The notes: a model not told the origin generated them from the letters alone. A stretch of 64,000 nucleotides of DNA from Gymnorhina tibicen (GCA_013399875.1 VXAZ01007529.1:494613-558612); one strand, 5' to 3'; counted from the stretch's first letter, positions 1-10,744 are shown. Numbers and translations: made by a program.

Positions 1-1435
1 AAAGATTTCCTAAGAAACTGCCGCATCCAGATTGAGCCATCTACACTTGTCAAGCAGCCTCTGCATTTCCAGAGGCCTGAGCACAGACAGAAAGGCCTGA
101 GTGACCGTGCACTTCCTGGGAATGCTGTTTCCTGCACAGCCAGCCGCATTCACACACATCACAAGGTGCAAGACAGCACCGCAGTGACTTATTTTCATGA
201 CTTCATTTGGGAGGAACTACTTCTACTCTATTCCACTTTGGTTCATTATACCACATCCCCGATCACAGTCTCTGAGCATTTTCCAATGAGACATAAACAA
301 ATCACTAACGAGGATGTTATGTGGCTGCCTCTCCCATTTCATTTCCCAAAGGCCATGTTTGCTCTGTTTATCCTGCAGTTCCGTGTGGCTTTCTCTACAC
401 ATTACATGGAAGGCTTCACAAAACTTATCTATTTGTATGCAACAATTCATCCCACAACGAGCCTATAGAAGTCTCATCAGCCATCTGGTATTTTTATTTC
501 TCCAGGCTGAGAAAGCAATCAGAGCTAATCCTCCTGCGAACTATGGAAGTCAGGTTTTATTTCACACTTTTCTGTACAAATAACTCTTTGCAGTCCAAAG
601 ACCCCAAAAATCTGTGTATTCCTCAACTCTTATAGGACCCTGATGCTAGGTGGCTGCCAGAGTAAATGTGGTTCCAATCCAGAAGAACAAAATTCTCAGG
701 GTATCTGGTGAAAGATGTTGTAGGAGAATCATTTTTTGCTGAACCCTGCCACTGGTATTTGTGTGTGCACCAAGTTTCCACAGACCCAGCGGGAAAAGTC
801 TGATGTTTTAGCACATGAAAATTGAAGCGGACCTGTCTGTCGGGAACAGAAGATGGCATTTCAGAAGTAACTCTTCAGATGAGGCTTTGCCTTAGGCAAT
901 CCTTGTTCCCTGCTCCCTGGCATCATCTCCAAGTCTTGTGCCAGCCCAAGTTCCTGTGGAACCAGCACGGCAGCTTGGATGAGGGAAGTGAACTGCACAG
1001 AATATAACTCCTGTTTTGCTATTTTTCAACTGGATGAGTTACACTGGCTCAGCACAAACATCTGGCAAGGGCAGCTCCTGAACTCAGCATGAGCAGTTCT
1101 GCTTCTAAATGTCTAATCAACTAACCAGCACTGAAAGGTTAATGATCAAAGTCTTCACTTCTTAATTATGCTTTGCTTGCTTGAAAGATAATGAATGCAA
1201 ATGCTGAGCAGTACTTCAAGGCTTCTTTCCAAAATACATTAAAGATAAACCATAATTTGTGTAACCTATGAATACATTTTAATAGAGACAGCTGAACCTT
1301 AACAAGAGGTTGAACTTTAACAAGAAATGACACCACAATGACATAAATTGGTGCTTGGGGCCAGCCTGTATTTAGCATTCCTTGGGGTTTCATTCCTCCT
1401 CATGTTTAAACATCAATATTCACCAAATCACTCAC
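1..1435 (-). other. VWF: VWF intron 30 (partial)
   Basis: This is the 5' part of intron 30. I searched the minus strand for the strongly conserved exon 31 peptide (the A3 strand ending in VTD) and did not find it. A short near-repeat (TTGAACTTTAACAAGA-like) occurs twice at about 1293-1328. Nothing else is recognised. Confidence 0.75.
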
Positions 1436-1579
1436 CTAGTCTGGTAGGACCTTGTTCCCTTTGTTGGATGGTGTGCAGCATCTCTACAAGCCTGTCAGTC
1501 TCTTGAGGCATGTTCCATGAAATTTCTAGATTATTTTCCCTGGCATACTGGAGAACTGACACATGAATGGAAGAATTGC
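1436..1579 (-). CDS. VWF: VWF exon 30 (A3)
   Basis: This 144-bp exon encodes NSSIHVSVLQYARENNLEI, SWNMPQETDRLVEML, HTIQQREQGPTRL. The VSVLQY strand and the QREGGP-like end match human A3. Entry is phase 1 after GCTTCAG, exit phase 1 with CTAG|GTGAGT. The first residues, Gly-Asn-Ser-Ser, create an N-glycosylation sequon not present at the human position. This is the last VWF exon in the window; the following exon 31 should lie left of base 1. Confidence 0.95.
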
Positions 1580-2811
1580 CTGAAGCAGAAAATAAACACT
1601 TTAAGCAGTGCATGTGAATGTCTTAAAATAAATCTAAAGAAGACGTTGTGGTTATGATTTACATTAGGCACAACCGGACAGTGGTTTTCCATTAGAGTGT
1701 CAAAACTGCATTTTCACTCAAAAAATCAAAACTGAACTATTCATGAAAAAATATGCAAGTACTGCTGGAAACAGTTGCTTTTCTATCAGGAGTCAGCATG
1801 CAGTATTTTAGCCCAGATCAACATGACAGTAATTGGAGAATTCCATTTAATTGATCTCCATTCAGTATTATTCTTTTTCCACTTTAATATTGTCTAAACA
1901 ACCCCCTCTTTTTTTTTAACGTGCATCTTGTTTTGCACAAGCAGTAGACTGATGCCCCATTTGCCAGATGGGCCAAGCTCCCTAGAGCAGTCCATGCCCA
2001 GTTCCCTCTCTAATACAGCACTGGAGTGATGTGCATGGGACAAAGTCAATCCAGGGAGCTTGACCTGCAAACGGGAATGAAGAGAAATTCCGAATTATGC
2101 TCCTCTCTGACATCCTGATTATACATTATGTAAGAAGTATGAATAAAACTATTAACAGAGAATTTACATAGACAGTTAAAAATAGCAGATTTGCAAAATT
2201 GAACCAGGCAATGTGTTGTTTATAATGATTGGCTGTACTTCTCTTCATGGCCTCCTACTGAAGGTATTTATGTATAGTCCAATGAGTCTTTATCAATGCT
2301 TTGTAAAACATTTATGAACACCACCAATAACAGCAGATGCTCCATGGAAATGGCTTAATGCTGGATCAAAAAAATACAATTCTGATTTTAAAAAAAATAT
2401 AAACTCCATGTTTGTTAAATGCTACTGGGAAAACACAGGATCCTGTGTAGTCCTTGCCATAAAGATTGACTTGGTAGAACCCACACAATGTCCTAAACTG
2501 CTTCATGTATGTGCAGGATACAAGGCATTCTGCTATGGGGGGCTGCACTGATAATGAAAGATAAGGAATGGCCTAATCAGAGGTGAACCCCCCTATCAGT
2601 ACACACTCTGCAAGTTCAGTGAGCTTAGCACTCCCAGAAGGTGTCAGCCATCGCACATGGGTCAGGAAATTAACACTGAGCTTTCTGAGGGATTGGCATG
2701 ATTAATTTAAAATTAAGAACTAAAAAAAACTCCACTGAGAAGCTGTTTTGTCCCCTGCAAGCAAAAGAATACAAAACATCTTTGTGTTTGAGCTGAAAGG
2801 CAGATACATAC
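1580..2811 (-). other. VWF: VWF intron 29
   Basis: A 1.2-kb A/T-rich intron with no gene or CR1 copy recognised. Confidence 0.85.
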
Positions 2812-2931
2812 CAATCACAACACTTTCAATAAATGCCCGCACAAAGTTTTTCATTTCCTCAAACTCCGATGCTCCAATGTTGGAACTTCCATCCAGAAGA
2901 AACATGATGTCCATGGGTTTGTTGCACAACT
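2812..2931 (-). CDS. VWF: VWF exon 29 (start of A3)
   Basis: This 120-bp exon opens A3: ELCNKPMDIMFLLDGSSNIG, then ASEFEEMKNFVRAFIES and VVI. The cysteine is the first of the A3 disulfide; DGSSN is the MIDAS-like DxSxS motif of A domains. Entry is phase 1 after CCCTCAG, exit phase 1 with ATTG|GTATGT. A3 binds fibrillar collagen; the collagen-contact residues known in human lie mostly in exons not in this window. Confidence 0.96.
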
Positions 2932-3721
2932 CTGAGGGTGAGAGGGGGAGGGAAAAAAGTTATTTTATATATAATAACCAAAAGCAGCACCTGCTAATGT
3001 GGTAGGAGCAGAAAGGGTAGGTCCACTTGCATTTTGGGAAAACAACACAGGATAATGACCTATTGAAACAATAAAAAATGCCCCTTTAATGAAAGCCTTG
3101 AGATTCACATTCAGTAGGATATGGATATTCATGGATATTTCAATTCCTGCTTGTCTACTGATCCTGTTTTACTCTCAAGAGACTAAAACAAAAACCAACA
3201 GCAGATGACAACAACAAAAAAAAACCCCAATGCAACCAACAAGAAAACAAAAAGAAACAAATAAACAAAAACCACAATATCCTCCTCACCCCCAAGCAAA
3301 CAAGAGAAAAAAAAGTATGTAAAAAGCCCAATAAAGTCTCCTCACAAAAGAGGAAATACAATTTTACATTATACTAAGCAGAGAGGAATAATAAGAATAA
3401 AGACAGGAAAATGTTTTTCCTTCTGGCACTCTCCAGCCTTGGAAGTTTGGAGAACAGTGTGAAAGCGGCTGTACTTTGCTGACAAAAGGGCACAAGGACT
3501 TTGAGCGTACAGAAAACAGACTGCAGGGCTGGGCTCAGCTCTACTGGACTGGGGCAGCATCCTCAGCCTCTAGGGAAGATAAATAGTCCTTCCTTGGCAT
3601 TTGGACCACAAGATACCAAACCAGATAAGGGAAACCTTCAAATTTCAGTGATGCACAGGGTAAATGGAGGAGACCCGACAGAGGAAAGAAGAAATCACAC
3701 AGAAAATTCATCCAATCTTAC
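2932..3721 (-). other. VWF: VWF intron 28
   Basis: A 790-bp intron. The block 3184-3296 is low-complexity A/C-rich sequence on the plus strand (listed separately). No gene is seen. Confidence 0.85.
3184..3296. repeat. A/C-rich low-complexity block
   Basis: About 110 bases made almost only of A and C with short AAC and AAAC units on the plus strand (T/G-rich in the VWF transcript). It is simple sequence in intron 28, not a gene; the open frame it gives on the minus strand is low-complexity. Confidence 0.7.
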
Positions 3722-5067
3722 CTGTAATTTCGGTCCAAAATCTCATCCCACGAGAGCAGCACGACTGCAGCACTAATTCAGGTGCCTCTTCAATAAGTGT
3801 GTTGTAACTATTCAAGATGATTGGGTCATTAGGCTGACTGATCTTTCTGAGCTCTTGGATATTGGCACTGGGGCTTATGCCTATGGGAATAACATTTATG
3901 CTCCTGGGAGGTCGTGTGATAACATCAGTGGAAGGACTGGATGACACCATATATACCAAGTGAGGAACATCTTGCCTGCCCCCATTCACTGACGTAAATG
4001 TGTGTTTGGAAATATAATCGAGGGCATTGCCAGTGTTGGTGGCCCTCCCTCCCTGGTAGGGTATACTCCTCACTTTCTCAATAATTTCTTCCTTTGACTG
4101 TATTTCCCTAAAGGAATACTCCAGACTGACAGTTTCTGAATACTGCATGACTGTAACGTGAATATTTTCCTGTCCCACATTCATTCCTGTGATCACCTTC
4201 TCAATGAACTTCTTGACTTTATTGAAGTTTTCCTCCCCCACATTATCAGATCCTTCCACAATAAAAGCAATATCCAGCCTGTTGGGATGGGACTTTTCTG
4301 AAAGAAGTGGTGGGGATGTGAGTCCCAAAGGGGGAAATATGACACTGGACATGGTTGGAGCAGATGTAGCTGGTAACAGAAGACTTTCTTCAGGTCCAAG
4401 ATCACACAGGTGATCAATGAGGAAATCTCTGTTGTCCGTTAGCTCCAACACGTTGCTCACTAGGAAGGCTCTGCTATCTGGAAACATCCTTGCAATGAAC
4501 TTGACTTGCTCTACATTGATATGTGGCCCAATCCCCACGGGTACTACTGTGATATCTCTGTTCTTCAAAAACCCAAGGATGTCGCGGATTTTTTTTTGAG
4601 ACTTGCTTGCTATAAATATCACTGCAATTTTGGCAGCATTGGTCCTTTCTGCTTTTCCAAACACATGCAACGCAGTGTATTTAAAGACTTCATAGGCAGA
4701 TGCTTCTTTATCACCTGTGTATTTTATGTTCTGGACAATTTTTCTCATCTGGGAATTTGTTTTGATATCTTTAAGGTTAAGATAGATGGTGGGACCAGCC
4801 CTATACACCAGAATTGACACTCGGATTTTCTTCTGGGAGATGTGGAGTTTTTTCATCACGCTAATTATGAAAGCCTTCAACTGTTCAAAGTCCTCCTCTG
4901 AGAGTTTATTGGAGCCATCGATTAGGAAGGCCAAGTCCATCATCTTGCTGCATGAGTATGCGCTGGCTGGTAGCTCAATGTCCTCCTCTGGAATAGGCGT
5001 TGTCAGAGTTAGGGTGTTCTCCATGGGTTCACAGTCCGCACAGGTTAAGTTCTTCCCTTCACACAGA
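3722..5067 (-). CDS. VWF: VWF exon 28 (A1 and A2 domains)
   Basis: This 1346-bp exon encodes the end of D3 (LCEGKNLTCADC, with an NLT glycan site), a short Thr/Glu-rich linker, all of A1 and all of A2. A1 lies between cysteines at 4950-4952 and 4404-4406, the pair that closes the human A1 loop; it contains DLAFLIDGSNKLS and VVPVGIGPH. A2 begins near 4277 with LDIAFIVEGSD and ends in vicinal cysteines (3756-3761). The ADAMTS13 scissile pair Tyr-Met is at 3948-3953. Entry is phase 2 after TTTTTGTAG, exit phase 1 at CAG|GTAAGA. A1 binds glycoprotein Ib; A2 unfolds under shear for size control. A1 is about five residues shorter than human between its cysteines. Confidence 0.97.
3948..3953 (-). 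other. VWF: ADAMTS13 scissile Tyr-Met in A2
   Basis: The codons TAT and ATG lie in the context HLVYMVSSSPS, matching the human cleavage site NLVYMV. In human VWF ADAMTS13 cuts between Tyr1605 and Met1606 once A2 unfolds under shear. Confidence 0.9.
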
Positions 5068-5071
5068 CTAC

Positions 5072-5103
5072 AAAAACCATCAAATTAAAAAAACCATCAA
5101 ATT
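5072..5103. repeat. Duplicated 15-mer at exon 28 acceptor
   Basis: AAAAACCATCAAATT occurs at 5072-5086 and again at 5089-5103, 17 bases apart and identical. On the VWF strand this doubles the pyrimidine-rich tract in front of the exon 28 acceptor (AG at 5068-5069). Confidence 0.9.
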
Positions 5104-6087
5104 TAACTGTAAAAAGCAATGCTTATAACAACAAGCCATCCACACATAATAAAAGAATGCCAATACAAAACCAAACATCTCAAAGCCATAATGAAACCAA
5201 AATATGATGTGAATTTCTTTTTCTCCACCACCCCAATTCCCCACAACTTCCCACATTGTATTGTAAAGCTAAATCCCCCATGTTCATGGATGTTTGTTTA
5301 GATCCAGGAAACATAACCAACTATGATGTGTTTGTCAGAGGAAACTCCTTAGATCAGTCTTTGGCAGAAGGGGTAAAATCCGTGTCTGGAAACTGTCTGT
5401 GAACCCACTGAGCATCAGCAATACAGCGACCTACAAGCCACTGGTGGACAGAACTGGCTGATCTGGTTTGCTTCACAAGGAACCAAAACATGAGGCAAAC
5501 TGCAGGCAGCTAACACAAAGTAAAATCCTAGAGTAGGAGAGACGTCATATCTCTGATATGACACAGCAAACTCTGTGCAGGGGCCAGGTTTACACAGATT
5601 TTAACCTTACTGAATTTAACTGTCTTTTTTCTACCTCTAAAGTGCTCTACATTACTAGTGAGGGTTTTTTTCCTGACTTCATTTTGGTTTGGATACAGCT
5701 TTGGCATATGTTCATCATCCACCATTTCTTATGCCTCTCTTACCTTCCTATTATTTACCATGAGTTCTTTTTCAATCCAGTTTCTCATATTAAATGGTTT
5801 ATTTCAGACATAGCTGTTATCTCTTTAGTCCTATGTCTTCCCTCACCATTTCTACTCACCTCCATTAGTACATTTTTCCCCTCCCCTTTCTACCTCAGCT
5901 CCCAATTTCCTTTCCCCCATCTCTGCCTTTCCCACTACTCATCCTTCTGCACCACCATGAGTTTTTTTTCACCTCTGTCACCCTCCCTCTGCCACCTTTT
6001 ATGAACTTTTTTATAATTCATCCATCTTTAGCAAGGCTTTAATAATTCTGCCCTTCTAATTCCTGGCTGCATGTTTCTCTTTACTTC

Positions 6088-6525
6088 CTAGAATCCCAGA
6101 GGGATTTTGGCTAGAAGAAATCTTTAAAGTGTATCTAGTCCAACTTTCCCGCAATGAGCAGAGACATATTCAACTAGATCGTGCTGCTCGGAGCAATGTC
6201 CAGCCTGACCTTAAGCATTTCCAGGGATGGTACATCCACCACCTCCTCTGGGCAACCTACACCAGTGCTTTTATCAATCTCTTTGTAAAAAACTTCTTCC
6301 TTATATCTAATCTAAATTGAACACCCTTCAGCTTAAAACCATCATCCCTTGTTCTGCCCCAAGTGGGCAAAAACTGCAAAAAACTTTGTACCCATCTTCC
6401 TCATAGGCTGAAGCATTGAAAGGTCACAATAAGTTCTCCCCAGAGTCTTCTCCATCCTGAACAATCCTATCTCTCTCTGCCTTGCATCATTGGAGAGGTG
6501 TTTCAGCCCTCTGATCAACTTCACT
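6088..6525 (-). mobile_element. CR1 LINE fragment, old
   Basis: The minus-strand-oriented copy begins with the 3' end (TAGAATCCCAGAGGGATTTT) and includes the AGTCCAAC, CCAGGGATGG and GGGCAACC landmarks of avian CR1 followed by AACTTCTTCCTTATATCTAA. Many mismatches to the usual consensus suggest an old copy. It lies in intron 27, in the same orientation as VWF. Confidence 0.8.
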
Positions 6526-8138
6526 TCTCAGAGAAAAGAACATGACTGCACTCAGGCACAGGGTGGAACAGAACCAGTGCATATATTCTCCTTGTCTCAC
6601 TGGACAGTCCGCGGAACAGAGTAGGAAAAGGTTACAAAAGAGCAACCACCAAAAAACACTTGTTTTCACTGCCAGAGAAAACCCAGGATGTACAAACTAC
6701 ATGAGTCAATACTAGAAGAAGGTGCCATTTTCCAGGAAAATACTTAACTTTACACGTGGCACCTTCATTTAAGTTCTCTTAGTTTAAGTGTTATGTTCTT
6801 TTCAAGCTCATTTTAGTCTCTTCCTAATTGCAGAATGCACAGCTACTTTTGGCATTAACGTACAGCAACAGAAGATTTATTATTCTAATCCTAATATGAA
6901 CGAGACTCTTCTAGTTTCCAATTTCCTTTGGATGTTTGCTATGAAATTCATTTTTGTGCAATATTTTATATTGTTTGTACAGATGGTGTAGGCATCTAAA
7001 TTAGGTGACAGCTATGCAAAAAGATGTTTCCCCAGTGAGGTAAGTTTTCCTAATGTTCTGAAATCTTTTGTGAGCAGCAGCCAGTGTATCAACATTCAAG
7101 ATAAATTATTATTAAGGATTACAAAAATTAGAGAACAGAGACTCATTTAAGAAGACTCTTTTTTGACCTTCTGATGGAATTCAGGGCTCTTCACGTATAT
7201 TGTTTAAAAATATATAATTAATTAATCAGCCTAACAGTCTCATGCCCTGGATTTATAGCTCGGTCGCACACTAGCCCTGGCTAGAGACCAGGAGTCGAAA
7301 GTTTGTACCCATTCCGAGCTTCTGTGAGGTTCAGAGCACTTGGAGCTAAGGTGTTGGTCTAATAGCTGCTGCAGTTTTACAACTCAGTTTCCATTAAATC
7401 TGATCAATTTACAAGTTGGAAAACTCTCTTTTATTCATGGCATTATAAGTCACTAGTGAAAATATCCATCCATGGTCCAGACGTCCAGAGAATGACAAAT
7501 TTTCATAATATGCCACAGGGCATTAAACAAAATGCAAACAGTCTCTTCATCTGAAGGCCCTCATCCTGCACAGTGCACAGCATCACCTTCCCTGCTATTC
7601 ATTTCATCCTATTTGGAAATGCCTGTATGCAGGATCAGACCATGGGTATCACCTTAAAATCTCATGGAAATTGGTTTTCCAGTAATGGGACACAATTCCA
7701 ACTGCTAATAATCTCAGCAAGTTCTAGACTGAGTGCACATTCAGACCTTGCACTATATGCAGGAATTTTTTAGCACTGGCAGAAGGAAAGCGTCTGACAG
7801 CTTTATTGATGTTGAATCACACATTGCACAAAAAGAATTGGAACATCTGAAGCCAGTAGGGTCACCTACACATGGGAAAAGGACTTTTTTGAAAGGAATT
7901 TATGCATTTCACTTGCTTCAGTTCAGCTGACATCCTATAATCCCTACTACTGTCACTGAAAAACTTCAGCTCTGGGTGCTCTGTGAAGGGGTATTGACAT
8001 AAAAGATGGTTTCCAAGCTTCTTTTTGAGCGGTATATTTAAAGTTACATCCAGAAACTTATTCATGGGGATGTATTTCAACCCTGACCCTTCATCCTACA
8101 CAAGAGGGATGCTGGTTCTCTGCACAACCCCATCATAC

Positions 8139-8274
8139 CAAGACTGACAGTGCTGTGGATCATCTCTGTTCAAAACAACTCTCCTTCCATGTGGGATCTT
8201 GTCACCTCCAACGGCACACACAGGACAGTCTTCGGGACTGACACAATCCAGGGACAGCTCATCAAGTATTTTCC
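8139..8274 (-). CDS. VWF: VWF exon 27 (E3)
   Basis: This 136-bp exon encodes KILDELSLDCVSPEDCPVC, AVGGDKIPHGRRVVLNRDD and PQHCQS, the E3 part of D3. CVxPEDCPVC and HCQ match human closely. Entry is phase 1 after TGAAACAG; exit is phase 2 with TG|GTATGA, the T of exon 28 completing a Cys. Confidence 0.96.
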
Positions 8275-9263
8275 CTGTTTCAAAATAGCAGAGCAGTGTA
8301 AAGATGCCAGTTGTTGTCATGAACTGTAAAACCAATCATGGGGTTAAAAACAAAACAATGCTTCTGAGGTGGGCTCAAACCTCTTGAATATTCTGCTGGG
8401 TGTTGTGGCCTCTGCCAACTTGACACAGAGAAGTATCTCCTTCCCTCATAATGGCTTTTACTTAGATACTGGAAGCACCTAACCCAGTGTATAACCTACA
8501 ACAGCCAGCAACACACAGAAGGTAAACATATCTTTAGAACAAAGCATGGAAGATGTCAGGGGGAAAGGGCATTTTCCTTTTTACATGTATATTATTTATT
8601 TCTCCTCCTATCCCCTGTCACATTCTGATCAGGGCCCAGAATAGCTACTTGGGGTCTTAAAATACTTTATTTCTTTGTCTTTGTGTCTTCTGGAATGATT
8701 TATCTGAGTTTTCAATCTCCTTTTGGCTCTTGCTTGTCTTTCACTCTTTCCCTTCCTCTCTTTTTTCTCCCTGTTCCATATTTCTCATATTTTTTCCTTT
8801 CCTTTTACTACAAGAGGGTCGTTGGAACAGTTAAGCTGGAAGCTCATGCTCACAGGAAGATGCCAGCCAGGCACTTTCAGGAGCATCCTGGAGGTAATAA
8901 GCAGATCAAGGCAATGGCTTTCTCCCACTGCTGTAGCTGCTCTGAAGCACGGCATTTTATCAATTTCCAGCACAAATTCATACCCTGCTTGAACCACAGA
9001 GTCAACGGTCTCTGTTCCCACACAGCCCCTAATCCTCCAGTCTCATCAAGCTGTTCCCATCCTCTCTCATCCTTGCTGGCAGGGGTTCATCCTCCTCTTC
9101 TGGGCACCGCTTCATGCCTTCCACACACTGTGCTCATTTCACAAACTCAAACCAAGATGCCCAACCACCTCCCTCCTCAGGCAGTAGGGAATTGTGGTGA
9201 CAACATCAGTGAGCCTGTTAAGAAGAAGAAAAGCTGTTTAAGTAAATCAAAAGATGGACTTAC
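8275..9263 (-). other. VWF: VWF intron 26
   Basis: A 989-bp intron, pyrimidine-rich on the plus strand near 8690-8820. No gene or repeat element recognised. Confidence 0.85.
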
Positions 9264-9422
9264 CTGCAGGACAGTGTACATGGCACCCTTCCACACACTG
9301 CAGAGGACACTCCAGAGCCTGGGGGTGTTGGCACGTGACAGGACAAGCAGGTCCACAGCTGTTATATCTCCATTCACACTGATAATCTAATTCGTGTTTA
9401 TTCAGGTCCTCACAGCTTTGTG
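9264..9422 (-). CDS. VWF: VWF exon 26 (TIL-3)
   Basis: This 159-bp exon encodes [52 protein letters not shown]. It matches the human TIL-3 module, including CEWRYNSC and CVEGCHxHCP. Entry is phase 1 after GGTGTAG; exit is phase 1 with GCAG|GTAAGT. A 235-codon open frame on the other strand covers this exon and is an antisense shadow extended into the intron. Confidence 0.96.
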
Positions 9423-9992
9423 CTACACCGGGAAAGAATCAGAGGCAAAAAGAAAAAAAAGGAGTCAAACCAGAGTGTATATTCACCATGCCTCTCAGAA
9501 TTATAGCACCAAACATTGTACAAAGTGGACCACATATATAGAGAAAAAGAAGGATTTCCACCTTTAAATAAAGATTTTTTTTTTTTTACTCCATTATTGT
9601 TTTACTACAAGGGCAGGGCACCTCTTCACACTTACATCTTTTTTCACATAATGAAATACTTGCTCTAGACCAGAAATTCTTGGGTTTGATCACAGCAAAT
9701 GCAACGCAACCCCAAACTGTAAACCTTAATTAATGTATGTGTACATATATATTACAGAAACCATTTCTTCCTCTAGATTTTGTACCACAGGTTATCACAC
9801 CCCTTAAGTGATGGATGGGTTTGCCAGGTACAGAAATAGAACAGGGGGTGGGAATGTCAGAGCAAGCTGTTAGCCCAGCCCCATTAAGGTGACAGTCTCT
9901 GGATGTCAGTGGGAGCAGAGCTAAATCTGACCAGTCTGAGATAAAACCTTGAACCTTTTCACCCAGTTCTGCCTCATGTTTTCTGTACTTAC
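9423..9992 (-). other. VWF: VWF intron 25
   Basis: A 570-bp intron with a poly-T run near 9574-9587 on the plus strand; nothing else recognised. Confidence 0.85.
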
Positions 9993-10149
9993 GGCACAGA
10001 GTCGGTGACCTCCAGTGAACAGCAACCCCTTTCTGGGCACAGGCGTGTGCGTAGGCTGCAATGGTGTCACAGAAACACGCACAGTCCCCAATAGACTCAC
10101 AAGCACAAGTGTCGTACAAGCAAATGTCAATGTAGGGCTCAGGATTCAC
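9993..10149 (-). CDS. VWF: VWF exon 25 (C8-3)
   Basis: This 157-bp exon encodes VNPEPYIDICLYDTCACES, IGDCACFCDTIAAYAHAC and AQKGVAVHWRSPTLC. It is one of the best conserved pieces of D3; CACFCDTIAAYAHxCAQ contains cysteines that in human form the intermolecular bonds of multimers. Entry is phase 0 after CTTGTAG; exit is phase 1 with TGCC|GTAAGT, completed as Pro by exon 26. Confidence 0.97.
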
Positions 10150-10744
10150 CTACAAGAGAGAAGCACAGGGCACAGGACACTCTGAGACCCTTCCTCTCCT
10201 TCCTGTACACATCATTAACCATCATTAACCTGGTTTGGCTGCTCCTTTTGCCAAGGGTCGAGGGGCCACATAAATCAGTGCAAATCTTTCTGCTGATGTG
10301 AGCAAAGACTCAAATTGAGCCATGTTCTCGAAGTTGCTACAGATACTGCAGTTTGTGGTAACTTAATATTTTTAGGCCTTGTCCCCATCCCTCTCGTGCA
10401 GCAGCTTGGGTATAACACAGCCTGAATGGCGTTGCATCGGCTCAGCTCCCCCTTCCCTCAAATCTCAACCCTTAGGCTTCACTTCATGTGCAGTCTCTGG
10501 GCTGCACAATAAAACTTCCCTTGGGCAGAAGTTACTTCATAGATTAATAGGTGCAGTTTCCCATAAGGTGCATTTTTCTCACAAAGCATCAGCTACAGGA
10601 CAAGGTGAGAGACAAGAACACCAGCCAGGATCTGCCAAGTCCTACGTGCTGTCAGCACGACCACACTTTTTCTCCCAGCTGTAATCAGTGCTAGCACAGA
10701 TCATGCAGAATTGAAGAATGTGAAACACATGACCCAGTACTCAC
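10150..10744 (-). other. VWF: VWF intron 24
   Basis: A 595-bp intron with nothing recognised in it. Confidence 0.85.

Larger units (their letters stand above)
5068..8138 (-). other. VWF: VWF intron 27
   Basis: A 3.1-kb intron. It contains an old CR1 fragment (6088-6525), a perfect 8-bp palindrome (5544-5562), a tRNA-like fold (7257-7320), and two identical 15-bp direct repeats (5072-5103) at the exon 28 acceptor. A 148-codon plus-strand open frame (5558-6004) is pyrimidine-rich and has no recognisable features. Confidence 0.85.

Noticed and set aside
1..1435. Possible exon 31 of VWF
   Set aside because: No stretch on the minus strand encodes the conserved A3 strands expected; the exon is taken to lie outside the window.
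5558..6004. 148-codon plus-strand open frame
   Set aside because: It is a translation of a T/C-rich intron stretch giving hydrophobic low-complexity sequence.
7257..7320. Functional tRNA gene
   Set aside because: Outer and anticodon-like stems are good, but length is short and the T arm does not pair, so I list it only as a finding.
8683..9390. 235-codon plus-strand open frame
   Set aside because: It is antisense to exon 26 and the adjoining pyrimidine-rich intron; the composition is Ser/Cys/Leu-rich and no domain is recognisable.
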